NCBI GenBank assembly: GCA_963788225.1
Contig: CAWBGI010000003.1
Coordinates: 434,001 to 498,000, forward strand
DNA: 64,000 nucleotides
Source of the DNA: Sulfotelmatobacter sp963788225
GTDB lineage: Bacteria > Acidobacteriota > Terriglobia > Terriglobales > Acidobacteriaceae
Direction of reading: 5' to 3'
Part shown: positions 19,678 through 27,401 of the stretch, piece by piece
Numbering within the stretch: position 1 is the stretch's first letter
Layout: each line of letters starts with the position of its first letter
Program-made: the position numbers and the translations under genes
The notes under the pieces: generated by a model
The model's input: the letters and a program-made list of their open reading frames with translations, nothing else
Database searches by the model: none
What the model was told of the DNA's origin: nothing

Positions 19678-20595
19678 ATGGTTCTTCGCACGATCATCGT
19701 TGACGGCGACGCTCGTTCCCGCCAGATTTTATCTGCGGGAGTGACGGCCGACTCGGAACTCACCTTGGTGGCGGAATGTTCCACCGGCAGCCAGATGATT
19801 CGCGCGATGAGCGATCATAATCCTTGCTTGGCGTTTGTGGACGCCCAGTTGCCCGATCTTAACTGCCTTACACTAGCCAAAGCTCTTTGTACCAAAGCCT
19901 TGACGGCGGTTATTTTTTTGGTGCCTCCGGGACATTGTCTAACGCCAACCTTTGACGGGCACGCTTTTGGGTACCTGGTGAAACCGATTGCGGACGACCA
20001 GTTGTTGACAGCGCTCAGCCAAGCCAAAGCCAGCATCAACAAGCGCCGCTTCCACGAAGGCGATCTGACTCGGCCGGTCGGGGCGTTGGGTTCCAGCTTC
20101 TCGAACCGGAACCGTCTTCTTATTAAGGGGGAAGGGCGCCTCGTATTCGTTAGGACAGAGGAAATCGACTGGATCCAGGCCAACGCAAATTATGTGCGTG
20201 TCCATGTTGGGGACACATCTTATCTTCATCGACAAACTATCACTGGTCTGGAGCGCCAGCTTGATCCCGGCCGTTTTCTCCGCATTCATCGTTCGGTGAT
20301 CGTCAACATCGACAAAATACGAGAGCTAAGACCGTGGCCCACGGGCGAATATGTCGTACTGATGCGAAACGGTAAAGAACTTACTCTGAGTCGCACCTAT
20401 CGTTCACGTCTATGCTCTTTTGTCGGTGAAGCATGTCCTGTCGCCAATAGCAAGGAAGATCAACCGATATCCACGATCCGCGAATTCCGTCCCAAGTCTG
20501 AAGTCGCAGATGACGGCTCCACACCAAATAAGGACCTATCCAATCCTGAATTCGCTCGCCGAACTCCTGATGTGTATGAGGGGCGTGTTGGATGA
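19678..20595 (+). CDS. LytTR-family response regulator
   Basis: The likely start is the ATG at 19678; the open frame reaches back to 19591, but the extra 29 residues are not receiver-like. The receiver domain has acidic pocket residues near DGD, the phosphoacceptor Asp 55 in FVDAQLPD, and Lys 102 in LVKP. A LytTR DNA-binding domain spans about 145-250 (EEIDWIQANANYVRVH, FLRIHRSVIVN). A 50-residue disordered tail follows. No histidine kinase is adjacent, so its partner is unknown. It is divergent from the CadC-like regulator. Confidence 0.88.
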   Translation: MVLRTIIVDGDARSRQILSAGVTADSELTLVAECSTGSQMIRAMSDHNPCLAFVDAQLPDLNCLTLAKALCTKALTAVIFLVPPGHCLTPTFDGHAFGYLVKPIADDQLLTALSQAKASINKRRFHEGDLTRPVGALGSSFSNRNRLLIKGEGRLVFVRTEEIDWIQANANYVRVHVGDTSYLHRQTITGLERQLDPGRFLRIHRSVIVNIDKIRELRPWPTGEYVVLMRNGKELTLSRTYRSRLCSFVGEACPVANSKEDQPISTIREFRPKSEVADDGSTPNKDLSNPEFARRTPDVYEGRVG

Positions 20596-20720
20596 ACATG
20601 ACTCCAAGGGATGTTTTTCCACGGCGATAGAGAGACTGTCAGAGACCCTTCCATGTTTATGGCGGCACTTCGAACCTGAATTCGGAAGAGCAACTCAAAT
20701 CACTCTGTTACGAATGCACT

Positions 20721-20879
20721 ATGATCTATGGTTTGGCATGGGATTGCGCAGACGAAAATTTTTCCTCTTACGGGCACAGACTCACGTATTTCCCGGAAGG
20801 CGTGGACAGCCCGGAGAAGCAGGAAATTAAGAAAAAAGTGGATGCCAACTGCCGCAGCAGCTTCAGGGTGAACCACTAG
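20721..20879 (+). pseudogene. short coding-like fragment, unknown
   Basis: A forward frame ending at TAG 20877-20879 reads in coding style from about 20640. Its first ATG is at 20721, giving 52 residues with segments such as YGHRLTYFPEG and QEIKKKVDANCR. There is no ribosome site and I recognise no family. It may be the tail of a degraded gene. Confidence 0.25.
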
Positions 20880-20897
20880 CAGGCCACTCTATTCGAT

Positions 20898-21250
20898 TCA
20901 TTTATAAATGTTGCCGATCCGATGAGGATCGTAGGTGATAGCTGAAAAGTGGACGACTGTGCCTGAGCCTGCCGGCGACTGCGCCTCAAAGCCGGCACGA
21001 ATGCGAAGCTCTGTATCCAGGCTGAATGTGCGAAGAATTTGCCAGTCGCGCCCGTCTGTCGAAAAGTAGAAAACATACGCTGGGCCGCTCTTTGCAATCC
21101 GCAGATAGACTGAATTTCCTCGTAGTTCCTTGGAATTGCAGTCGTCGGAAAGCCCTCGCGTAACCACCGTCACGAGGGTAGGCTTTCTTCCCGGCGAAAA
21201 CTCGAAAGAGAGTTTCGCCCAGTGATGATCGTCTCCCCAGAGCATGAGCG
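20898..21250 (-). pseudogene. C-terminal half of a DUF1349-type gene split by an IS3-family element
   Basis: This frame (LWGDDHHWAKLSFEF, VYFSTDGRDWQILRTF by pattern, ending at 20898) is the second half of a concanavalin-like DUF1349 protein. Its first half lies at 24413-24723 on the same strand. Removing the element at 21251-24412 together with one copy of its 4-bp target duplication leaves exactly 660 bases, one uninterrupted ORF of 219 residues reading DAGALMLWGDDHHW across the joint. The gene is therefore disrupted but otherwise undamaged. Confidence 0.88.
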
Positions 21251-21294
21251 TGTCTTGGCTCAGCGTGAAATGGAGAAACGACGTTCTCCGTTAA
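21251..21294 (+). repeat. left terminal inverted repeat of the IS3-family element
   Basis: This end aligns with the reverse complement of 24370-24412 with one gap and about ten mismatches. The shared core blocks are CTCAGC, GAAATGGAGA and TCCGTTAA. Confidence 0.8.
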
Positions 21295-21302
21295 TGTAGG
21301 TT

Positions 21303-21319
21303 CCGCCCCTTCGGGGCGG
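21303..21319. terminator. GC-rich hairpin inside the element, after the hydrolase gene
   Basis: CCGCCCC and GGGGCGG form a 7-bp stem around TTC. On the plus strand it is followed by GGATTTTC. It may terminate transcription entering from either side of the element's left end. Confidence 0.4.
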
Positions 21320-21517
21320 GGATTTTCAAGGCATTGGGGTCTATCGTCCGATGCTTGTTCCGCGATTCGGTGTACACAGCGCGAGAGGACTAAACTCCCG
21401 CGCTGCGGAAGATCGGCTCGATGAGCCCCGCCAGGCTATCCCTCAGCATGGTTGCATCCCTGCAGTGCCCGCTTCCGTTTCACCCGGCAACGGTATTGTA
21501 ACTCCTGTAGAAGCAGA

Positions 21518-22987
21518 CTACTTTTGTCTGGAGAGCGAAACATACACCGGCAAGCCGAACCGCGGCAGATCGCGTGTCGATTCCGTCCGTGCCGTGCCGA
21601 TTAGGCGGTTCCCGTCAACCCATAGGAGTTGCAACTTCAACTTGGAGGGTTGGTTGCCGGTTTCTGGCAAACTCAGGCTCGCTGCGACTCCTCCTGACAG
21701 AAAGCCCTCCTCGATCCCAAGATCTCCCACCGGAACCATGGCGCCGTTGTCGATACCAATCTGCATATGATCGTCGCCAGTAATCTGCACCCGCACGGGC
21801 AACTTCCCTTTCGGCGTGTCCACGCTTCCCACCCACAACCCAAGTTGGGATGGATCCGCGTGGAAAGGTCGAGAGGCCTCTCGGGCCTCAACTTCTTTGC
21901 GCGCCGATTCGAGGTTGGCCAAAAGACCACTAGAGAACAGGTCGGCGAATTGGAAGGCCAAATCGTCCATCTCCTCGCTTCCCGTGTTCGTCAGACAGGC
22001 GATCACGACACCCGCCTTCGGAAGAACCAAAAGCGTTGCAGAACCGGCCAGCACTACCCCGTCACTGATGAGCACGGAGGAACCGTCCTTGAAATTAAAG
22101 ACACCCCAGCCACTCGTATAGTGCGACTTAATCTGCTGGTCGGTTTCCAATGTGTGCATTTCCTTCATCAGTTTGGGGGCAATCAGTTTCTGGGCAGAAT
22201 CGATCTGGAACAACCCGAACAATGCCAGGTCATGCGCCGATGTGTAGAATCCGCCACCCGCTTCTGGTTCAAATGTGTGGGGAGGAACTGCTTTACCCGC
22301 CTGGTATCCGATAGCTACATCGCGCCCAGCAAGGTTGAAGCCGCTCGAAGTCATCTGCAGACGATTAAGCACCTCGTCTCGCATAAACTCTCGGAATGGA
22401 CGTTTCCCGGCTCGTTCAACCACCTCACCAAGAATCGCATAGGAGAAATTCGAGTATATAAAGTGCTGCCCGGGAGGAAATGCGCCAATTGCGTACCGGT
22501 TCAGCAGTTCTTTCGTATCCACATCAGAGCCGTAGTTATAGAACCAACCGTGCTGGATGCCTGCCGTCATCGACAGCAGTTGTCGAACGGTGATTCCGGT
22601 TCCCGCATCGGCGCGAACATGGACGCCGTACTGTTCAGGTTCGTCGTCCAACCGAATCTTGCGATTATCGACGAGCATGAATATGGCTGTACCTGTCGGG
22701 GCTTTTGCAACGGAACCGGCCGCATAGACCGTGTTGGGGGTGGCCGGAATTTTCTTTTCCCGGTCTGCCCAGCCGAACGCTTCTTCGCACACTATCCGTC
22801 CGTGTTGAGCGACAGCAATGGCAATGGAGGGCAGTTCACCTTTCGTCACCCGTTCACGCGCGGAGGAAGCGACTTCCGCAAAACGCGTGGGCAAGTGCGT
22901 GGAATCACACTGCGACTGAACCGGAGCCACAAATGTGAAAAGTGTAACCAGGAGACCGCTGAAGAAAAGGCGTGGTCGGATTGTCAT
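21518..22987 (-). CDS. secreted serine hydrolase (beta-lactamase/S12 fold), IS passenger
   Basis: The 489-residue protein has a signal peptide (LFFSGLLVTLFTFVAPVQS) and the serine beta-lactamase/penicillin-binding fold. The nucleophile motif SVAK lies near residue 92 and YSN (YSNFSYAILG) near 178. The third motif, usually HGG or KTG, is replaced by the segment ISDGVVLAGS, so catalysis may be altered. A C-terminal beta-rich tail of about 100 residues follows. Family members are esterases, D-aminopeptidases or DD-peptidases; antibiotic resistance is not implied. The gene lies within the inverted repeats of the IS3-family element, in the same direction as the transposase. Confidence 0.85.
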   Translation of the reverse strand: MTIRPRLFFSGLLVTLFTFVAPVQSQCDSTHLPTRFAEVASSARERVTKGELPSIAIAVAQHGRIVCEEAFGWADREKKIPATPNTVYAAGSVAKAPTGTAIFMLVDNRKIRLDDEPEQYGVHVRADAGTGITVRQLLSMTAGIQHGWFYNYGSDVDTKELLNRYAIGAFPPGQHFIYSNFSYAILGEVVERAGKRPFREFMRDEVLNRLQMTSSGFNLAGRDVAIGYQAGKAVPPHTFEPEAGGGFYTSAHDLALFGLFQIDSAQKLIAPKLMKEMHTLETDQQIKSHYTSGWGVFNFKDGSSVLISDGVVLAGSATLLVLPKAGVVIACLTNTGSEEMDDLAFQFADLFSSGLLANLESARKEVEAREASRPFHADPSQLGLWVGSVDTPKGKLPVRVQITGDDHMQIGIDNGAMVPVGDLGIEEGFLSGGVAASLSLPETGNQPSKLKLQLLWVDGNRLIGTARTESTRDLPRFGLPVYVSLSRQK

Positions 22988-23081
22988 ACATTCGAGTACG
23001 TTATCTAGGCCACCCTAGTTCCCAGAGAATCCGCAGGAGGAACGAATGCACCGAAAACTCAGCCCTGCCAATGCGCTTCTT

Positions 23082-24026
23082 CTATGCCGCCTGTCGGCGT
23101 CGGAGTTGGCGATGGCGGCGAGCCTCCTCCAGCCTCCGGTCGCGTTCGGCGTGAATCTCCTGCTGGCGTCCGGCTAGCATATCCTTCGGCGCGATGTAGC
23201 CGATGGCACTGTTCAAGCGGATGTTGTTGTAATACTCGACGTAGCCCTGCACCAATCGAAGCGCATCGTCCAGCGAAAGTGGTGTTCCCGGACGGATGCA
23301 CTCGCTTTTTAGCGACTTGTGCCAGCGCTCGATTTTACCGTTCGATTGGGGATAGTAGGGTGAGGTTCGGACATGCGTCATGCCGGAGATTCGAATGAAC
23401 TCCTTGAAGTCGCGTGCGATGAACTGCGGCCCGTTGTCCGAGATAATACGCGGCTTTGCCTCCGGGTACTTTTCCTTGGTTCGTTCCAGAATTACCTCGA
23501 TGTCGGTCTCCCTCATCGACTCTCGCAGGTCCCAGTGCACGATAAAACGACTGTACCCATCCAGAACGCTGCACAAGTAATAGAAGGTCCCGCTGACGTT
23601 GATATAGGAGACATCGATATGCCAATGTTGATGCGGCTGGAATGGCTGCTCAAAGCCGGTCCCCCTGCGCGACGGCTTGACTTTCCACCGCGATAACAGT
23701 CCGGCTTGCTTCAACACCCGCCAAACGCTCGCCGGACTGACAGCCACAACATCAGCGTCGAGCATCATGAACGTCAGCCGCCGATAACCTTCCAGTGGAT
23801 TCTTCAGATGGAAATCGACGATCGCTTCTTTCTCCCACAGCTCCAACCAGAAATCGCGCGGAACCCAACCATTGTGCTCGTTGACGCAACCGTAGCGCTG
23901 CCGCCAGTCGTAGAACTTGCTGGCGGTCACGCCCAGCCAATGAATGAATCGCCCGACACCGATATCGGCCTTCTCCGACCAGCGCCGGACGAAATCCATA
24001 ACTTGGTCCCGCACGTCATGCGGCAC
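23082..24026 (-). CDS. IS3-family transposase OrfB (DDE integrase core)
   Basis: The 314-residue frame (starting at GTG 24026, but probably made mainly as an OrfAB fusion) contains a helix-turn-helix-like HTH_21 region (LKNPLEGYRRLTFMM). The rve catalytic core follows, with the DDE residues in HIDVSYI, ISDNGPQF and NGKIERWHKSLK. The C-terminus is Arg-rich. It is intact, which agrees with the clean target duplication and undamaged host gene halves, both signs of a recent insertion. Confidence 0.93.
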   Translation of the reverse strand: MPHDVRDQVMDFVRRWSEKADIGVGRFIHWLGVTASKFYDWRQRYGCVNEHNGWVPRDFWLELWEKEAIVDFHLKNPLEGYRRLTFMMLDADVVAVSPASVWRVLKQAGLLSRWKVKPSRRGTGFEQPFQPHQHWHIDVSYINVSGTFYYLCSVLDGYSRFIVHWDLRESMRETDIEVILERTKEKYPEAKPRIISDNGPQFIARDFKEFIRISGMTHVRTSPYYPQSNGKIERWHKSLKSECIRPGTPLSLDDALRLVQGYVEYYNNIRLNSAIGYIAPKDMLAGRQQEIHAERDRRLEEARRHRQLRRRQAA

Positions 24027-24037
24027 CCAGTTGCCGG

Positions 24038-24352
24038 TTAGAGTTCCCCAAGTGTTTTTTTTAGCGCGACGTGCTCCGCCATCAACTCGGCCAGGACTTC
24101 ATCCTTGGTCTGCACCTTCTTCTCCAAGAACTCAATCCGTTTCTGCTTCTCCTCCACCTGGCGGTGGGGACGCTCCTGAGCCTGGAAGGCAGCCGCCCCG
24201 TTCTCGAAGAACTCCTTTTGCCAGCGGTAGAACACCGTCGGCTTCAGGCTCAGTTCTTCACACAGATCCGAAACTGGCACCTTGTCCAAAAGGTGCCGTC
24301 TCAAAACCGCAACCTTCTCCTCAGCAGTGTAGTGCTTGCGCTCTTTCCTCAT
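24038..24352 (-). CDS. IS3-family transposase OrfA (HTH plus leucine zipper)
   Basis: The 104-residue protein has an N-terminal transposase-type HTH (YTAEEKVAVLRRHL, then VFYRWQKEFFENG) and a C-terminal heptad/coiled-coil segment (KRIEFLEKKVQTKDEVLAEL). This is typical of OrfA, which binds the inverted repeats. Its stop lies 11 bases before the OrfB GTG, and an A8 run near its end suggests programmed frameshifting into OrfB. Confidence 0.92.
   Translation of the reverse strand: MRKERKHYTAEEKVAVLRRHLLDKVPVSDLCEELSLKPTVFYRWQKEFFENGAAAFQAQERPHRQVEEKQKRIEFLEKKVQTKDEVLAELMAEHVALKKTLGEL
24055..24062 (-). other. A8 slippery run, probable -1 frameshift site for OrfAB
   Basis: On the minus strand the orfA reading CTA AAA AAA ACA contains eight consecutive A residues. 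After a -1 shift the frame stays open through TWGTLTGNW into OrfB. This is the standard way IS3 elements make the OrfAB transposase. Confidence 0.7.
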
Positions 24353-24369
24353 ACGTTCGCTCCGTTATC

Positions 24370-24412
24370 TTAACGGACGAACGCTCTCTCCATTTCCAGC
24401 TGAGGCAGAACA
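24370..24412 (-). repeat. right terminal inverted repeat of the IS3-family element
   Basis: This is the partner of 21251-21294. It lies directly upstream of orfA and borders the AGCG target duplication at 24413-24416. Confidence 0.8.
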
Positions 24413-24723
24413 AGCGCACCGGCGTCCCACTTGGTTTCAAACTTTAGCGCAACTCGTGCAGTAAGTACGTAATCAGGATCCGGTGTGAAGAGCAAAATCG
24501 GAGCATTATTATCGACCGAGCCGTCAAAGGGATCGACGAACCAGTCAGTCTTTGCTCCCGCAGATATCGTTAGAGTCCCGCCGTCCAGATGCCAGGAACG
24601 GGGTGGGTTTTGCCAAGCGAGTGTACCCGGAAGAGTGCGCAGCGACGGAACTGATTGGGGTAGCCCTGCGAGGCTAAGAATGAAAAGAACAACGACAAAA
24701 GCAGCGCACCGGATCACGCTCAT
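24413..24723 (-). pseudogene. N-terminal half of the IS-split DUF1349-type gene
   Basis: From ATG 24723 (AGAGGG upstream) the frame encodes a signal peptide (FVVVLFILSLAGLPQS) and the first half of a DUF1349 beta-sandwich (LAWQNPPRSWHLDGGTL, KTDWFVDPFDG). It ends where the element begins, in codons for DAGAL. The rest of the gene is at 20898-21250. DUF1349 proteins resemble concanavalin-like lectins and are often called regulation-of-enolase-1-like; their function is unclear. A truncated product would read a few foreign codons and stop at 24370. Confidence 0.85.
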
Positions 24724-24850
24724 TAATCGCTTTCCCTCTGACCGAATGCGGAGGCATGTATACACCTCAGCAGTACCAACGCCCTGAAGACGGAAGTCCC
24801 ACCCTTTGCAAATGGGCAAAGGGTGGCAACCACCGCCAGGCAGTTGCTTA

Positions 24851-24973
24851 CTACCTGCAAAGCGTTGACGTTGGATGTGTTTTACACCACTCAGAAATCG
24901 GTCCCGCCGAGGCGGTTGTCCAAAGAGTTGATGTCAGCAACAATAAAGCTACTCCGATGACTCGAAGTTTCAT
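24851..24973 (-). CDS. 40-residue secreted peptide
   Basis: A GGAGGAG ribosome site lies 5 bases before ATG 24973. The product has a clear signal peptide (LRVIGVALLLLTSTLWTTASA) and a mature part of only about 15 residues, GPISEWCKTHPTSTLCR by reading, with two cysteines that could form a disulfide. I recognise no family. The strong ribosome site makes translation likely. Confidence 0.5.
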   Translation of the reverse strand: MKLRVIGVALLLLTSTLWTTASAGPISEWCKTHPTSTLCR

Positions 24974-25244
24974 GGTTCTCCTCCAGTTTCTCCGCTCATT
25001 CTCGTTAAGACAAAGCGGCTCTCGGTTACCTTCTATCACGCTCAAATCAATGAACCGCGGCATGAGGGATCAATGCACGGAGAGTGGTGACGACTTGTCA
25101 AGAATTCGTGACTTAAGGGAAGCATACTCTGTGTGCAAACCCTCTCTCAGAAAAAGTCAGCGACAACGTGCTGGTGGATTCAGTTCAAGGGCGGGAATGG
25201 ATACGAAGCCGCTAGCACAATCGGACCTTCGCAAAAATAGACGA

Positions 25245-25901
25245 TCAGCGACGGGCCGTGTGCATCTGTTTGGTTAGCAGATCCTTCGGGATCAGATTGT
25301 CGGGCGTCTCATTGTCCCAGTTGATGGAAGTGATCCACCACCTCTTGCCATCGTTTACGAGCTGCATGCTATTAACTCCCCGGCCGATAACCTTTCCGTT
25401 TGCCTCAGTCCGCGCTTCCCACGCGCTCATGGCACTGGCCACATGACCAAATACCTGCACCGAACGCCCTATCTCATGCTCGAAATAGCCGTACTTTTCC
25501 AGGTCGGGTCCCGCGGTGTCCGCATACTCCTGATATGTCATGCCTTTCGAGATCACTTTCCCAGTCTTTGGGTCAACTCCGGTCTGCACATAATAAACAT
25601 TCGAAATATACAGCGTCCGGTCGCGTCCCCACTGTCGAGGTCAACCGGCAGGTCCAGAAATGGTTTCATAGGACGCTGTAATGATCGCGTCGATAGAGCT
25701 CACGTCTTTTGCACGCGCCTCAATCACCGGAATAACCATGTGATGCGGCGCTTCCGGGGCCGTTCCCTGACCGGTCGCACCGCAAGCCAAGATGATGCAC
25801 GCAAGGGCACTAAGGGATGTACGCAATGAAGGCTGGCGCCGAAGCGCTTCTTGTTGAAGGCTAAGGCGAGACGTCTCGTTTCTTGGTTCGACCTTCATCA
25901 T
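25245..25901 (-). pseudogene. secreted SnoaL-like (NTF2-fold) gene with an internal TGA
   Basis: A single minus-strand frame runs from ATG 25901 to the stop at 25245, broken only by a TGA near 25641. Upstream are a signal-like segment (SALACIILACGATGQG) and SSIDAIITASYETISGPAG. After the TGA come PRQWGRDRTLYISNVYYVQTG, EYADTAGPDLEKYGYFEHE and WWITSINWDNE. Together these form one NTF2-like domain of the DUF4440/SnoaL type, in which the broken position falls in the conserved SGPAGxxRxWxR loop. It is a nonsense-mutated gene, or a sequencing error at one base. Confidence 0.75.
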
Positions 25902-26325
25902 CGGAATGATTAGGAAGATGTTCAGGAAATCCAGTTGATCCTCAAAAAGCGTTCAATGCTCTTGAAACTCCGCAGTCCTCGATCAATAAGAGCGACCTCG
26001 GCTGAATCCACAGTGGTTCGGAATTGAAATCGAGCACTGGGCTGACAAGCAGAGTAGGTGTACTCGTGGATCTCTTAACTCAACGCTGACCACCGCTCGA
26101 TCTTCCGAAGATTGTGATAATTATCAGCGCGGCATTTACGGTATCATTTCGGCGCTTCACGTAGACTTCTTTTGGGACGAAAATACAGGGGGGAGTGATA
26201 CAGCGCAGGGCTCGGTTACAAACCGCCGCCGGGCAGATTCGCATAATGTGCTTCTTCCCTTACTAACCAGCAAACTTTCACCGGTACGTTCATCCATGTT
26301 CCGGTCTTCGTGACGTGAAGAAGCT
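25902..26325. other. gene-free region
   Basis: I find no supported gene or RNA in this stretch, which separates the SnoaL-like pseudogene from the cytochrome c gene pair. Confidence 0.5.
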
Positions 26326-26826
26326 TCAATGATCTTTTACCTGGATGTCGGCTAGCACCGCTGGAGAAAGATGGTCCATTCGCTTCAGAAATACGGCCAG
26401 AGTCCATATCGTTTCATCTGAATAAAATATTCCGTAGGCAGACATCCCCGTATTCCGTATGCCATGCTTCACAACCCAGAACAGTTCCGGCTCCGAGTGT
26501 TGCGTGCCTGATTGGAAGAATTGCGGCGGCGCTGGATAACCGGGAGCGTTGCGAGAACGGCCCGGTTTCCCATGACATCCTGCACATGTCTTCAAGTAAA
26601 GCTTCCCTCCGGTTACGAGGTTTGCGTCAGTGGGTAGCAGCGGGTTTCGGAGCGTGGCCGTGCTGCGCCGGACTGAAGCGTTCAGAGCGAACTGCGCCAA
26701 TTGGTGTTCCCATGCGGGAGGGTTCACATCGGCTTGAACTTCGGCTAGACCAAGCCTCACGTATTCCAGTGACCCAATTCCCAGCGCTACAATCGTCGTC
26801 ACGAGTCCAAGAATGAAACTCTTCAC
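26326..26826 (-). CDS. membrane-anchored monohaem cytochrome c
   Basis: The 166-residue protein has an N-terminal membrane anchor (FILGLVTTIVALGIGSLEYV) and one haem-c motif CAGCH at 81-85. A downstream methionine in RNTGMSAYG is a candidate axial ligand. It is a paralog of the next gene (26851-27360), with the haem motif at the same residue numbers. The two probably pass electrons in the periplasm, but no oxidase or reductase is adjacent. Confidence 0.85.
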   Translation of the reverse strand: MKSFILGLVTTIVALGIGSLEYVRLGLAEVQADVNPPAWEHQLAQFALNASVRRSTATLRNPLLPTDANLVTGGKLYLKTCAGCHGKPGRSRNAPGYPAPPQFFQSGTQHSEPELFWVVKHGIRNTGMSAYGIFYSDETIWTLAVFLKRMDHLSPAVLADIQVKDH

Positions 26827-26850
26827 CGATGCCTTCCCCCTTCTCCCGTA

Positions 26851-27360
26851 TTACTCCGACTGCTTCTCGATGATCTGCAGGATGCCGGGAGGCAGATGGT
26901 CCATCCTGGTGATAAACGCTGAGAGACTCCACAATTCCGTATCCGTATAGTCCGAACCCTGCGGGAACATCCCTGTTCTGCAGATGCCATGTTTCGATAC
27001 CCAGAATACCTCCGCCTCCGAATATTGCGTTCCAAGCAAAGGGAACTGCGGTGGCCGGGGATAAAAGGTTGTGGGATATTTCGTAACGGGTCTTCCGGGT
27101 GTGCCGTGACACCCCGTGCAATCGTTCCAGTAGAGTTTTCCACCTGCGATTAGAGTCTCATTCGTAGGAGGTAGGGGACTCTGTATTTTCGGCGCCCTCC
27201 GCCGGACCGAGGCGTGCACGGCGGAATTCATGAGTTCTGTTTCCCAAGCCGGAGGCCCGGCATCGGCTCCAACAGAGGCGAACCCGAAACCCAGGTAAAC
27301 CAACGCGCCCACCAAAAGAATTACAATTGCCACAAGAGCACCAAGGATGAAGTTTTTCAC
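26851..27360 (-). CDS. membrane-anchored monohaem cytochrome c, paralog
   Basis: I choose GTG 27360 as the start because AAGGAAC lies 7 bases upstream. The resulting protein also aligns from its first residue with its neighbour (VKNFILGALVAIV versus MKSFILGLVTTIV), placing CTGCH at 81-85 in both. An ATG-type frame reaching back to 27426 would overlap the upstream gene. It has an N-terminal anchor, one haem c and a candidate Met ligand in CRTGMFPQG. Only 24 bases separate it from the paralog, so the pair is likely one transcript with the upstream hydrolase. Confidence 0.85.
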   Translation of the reverse strand: MKNFILGALVAIVILLVGALVYLGFGFASVGADAGPPAWETELMNSAVHASVRRRAPKIQSPLPPTNETLIAGGKLYWNDCTGCHGTPGRPVTKYPTTFYPRPPQFPLLGTQYSEAEVFWVSKHGICRTGMFPQGSDYTDTELWSLSAFITRMDHLPPGILQIIEKQSE

Positions 27361-27401
27361 TGATCGTTCCTTAGTTTCGGGTGGGGTTGGTTTGTTGCTT
27401 A

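Larger units (their letters stand above)
21251..24412 (-). mobile_element. IS3-family element of 3162 bp carrying a passenger serine hydrolase gene
   Basis: The element starts TGTTCTGCC and ends GCCAAGACA on the minus strand. It has imperfect inverted terminal repeats of 43-44 bases sharing CTCAGC, GAAATGGAGA and CCGTTAA. AGCG is duplicated immediately outside both ends (21247-21250 and 24413-24416). It encodes IS3 OrfA and OrfB at one end and a signal-peptide-bearing beta-lactamase-fold hydrolase at the other, all on the minus strand. No second copy of the terminal repeat was found between the hydrolase and the transposase. The whole unit, rather than the transposase part alone, is therefore the transposed segment. 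Ordinary IS3 elements are 1.2-1.5 kb. Confidence 0.82.

Noticed and set aside
21767..23008. Forward 413-codon ORF opposite the serine hydrolase
   Set aside because: The minus strand carries the signal peptide, SxxK and YxN motifs; the forward frame shows no family features.
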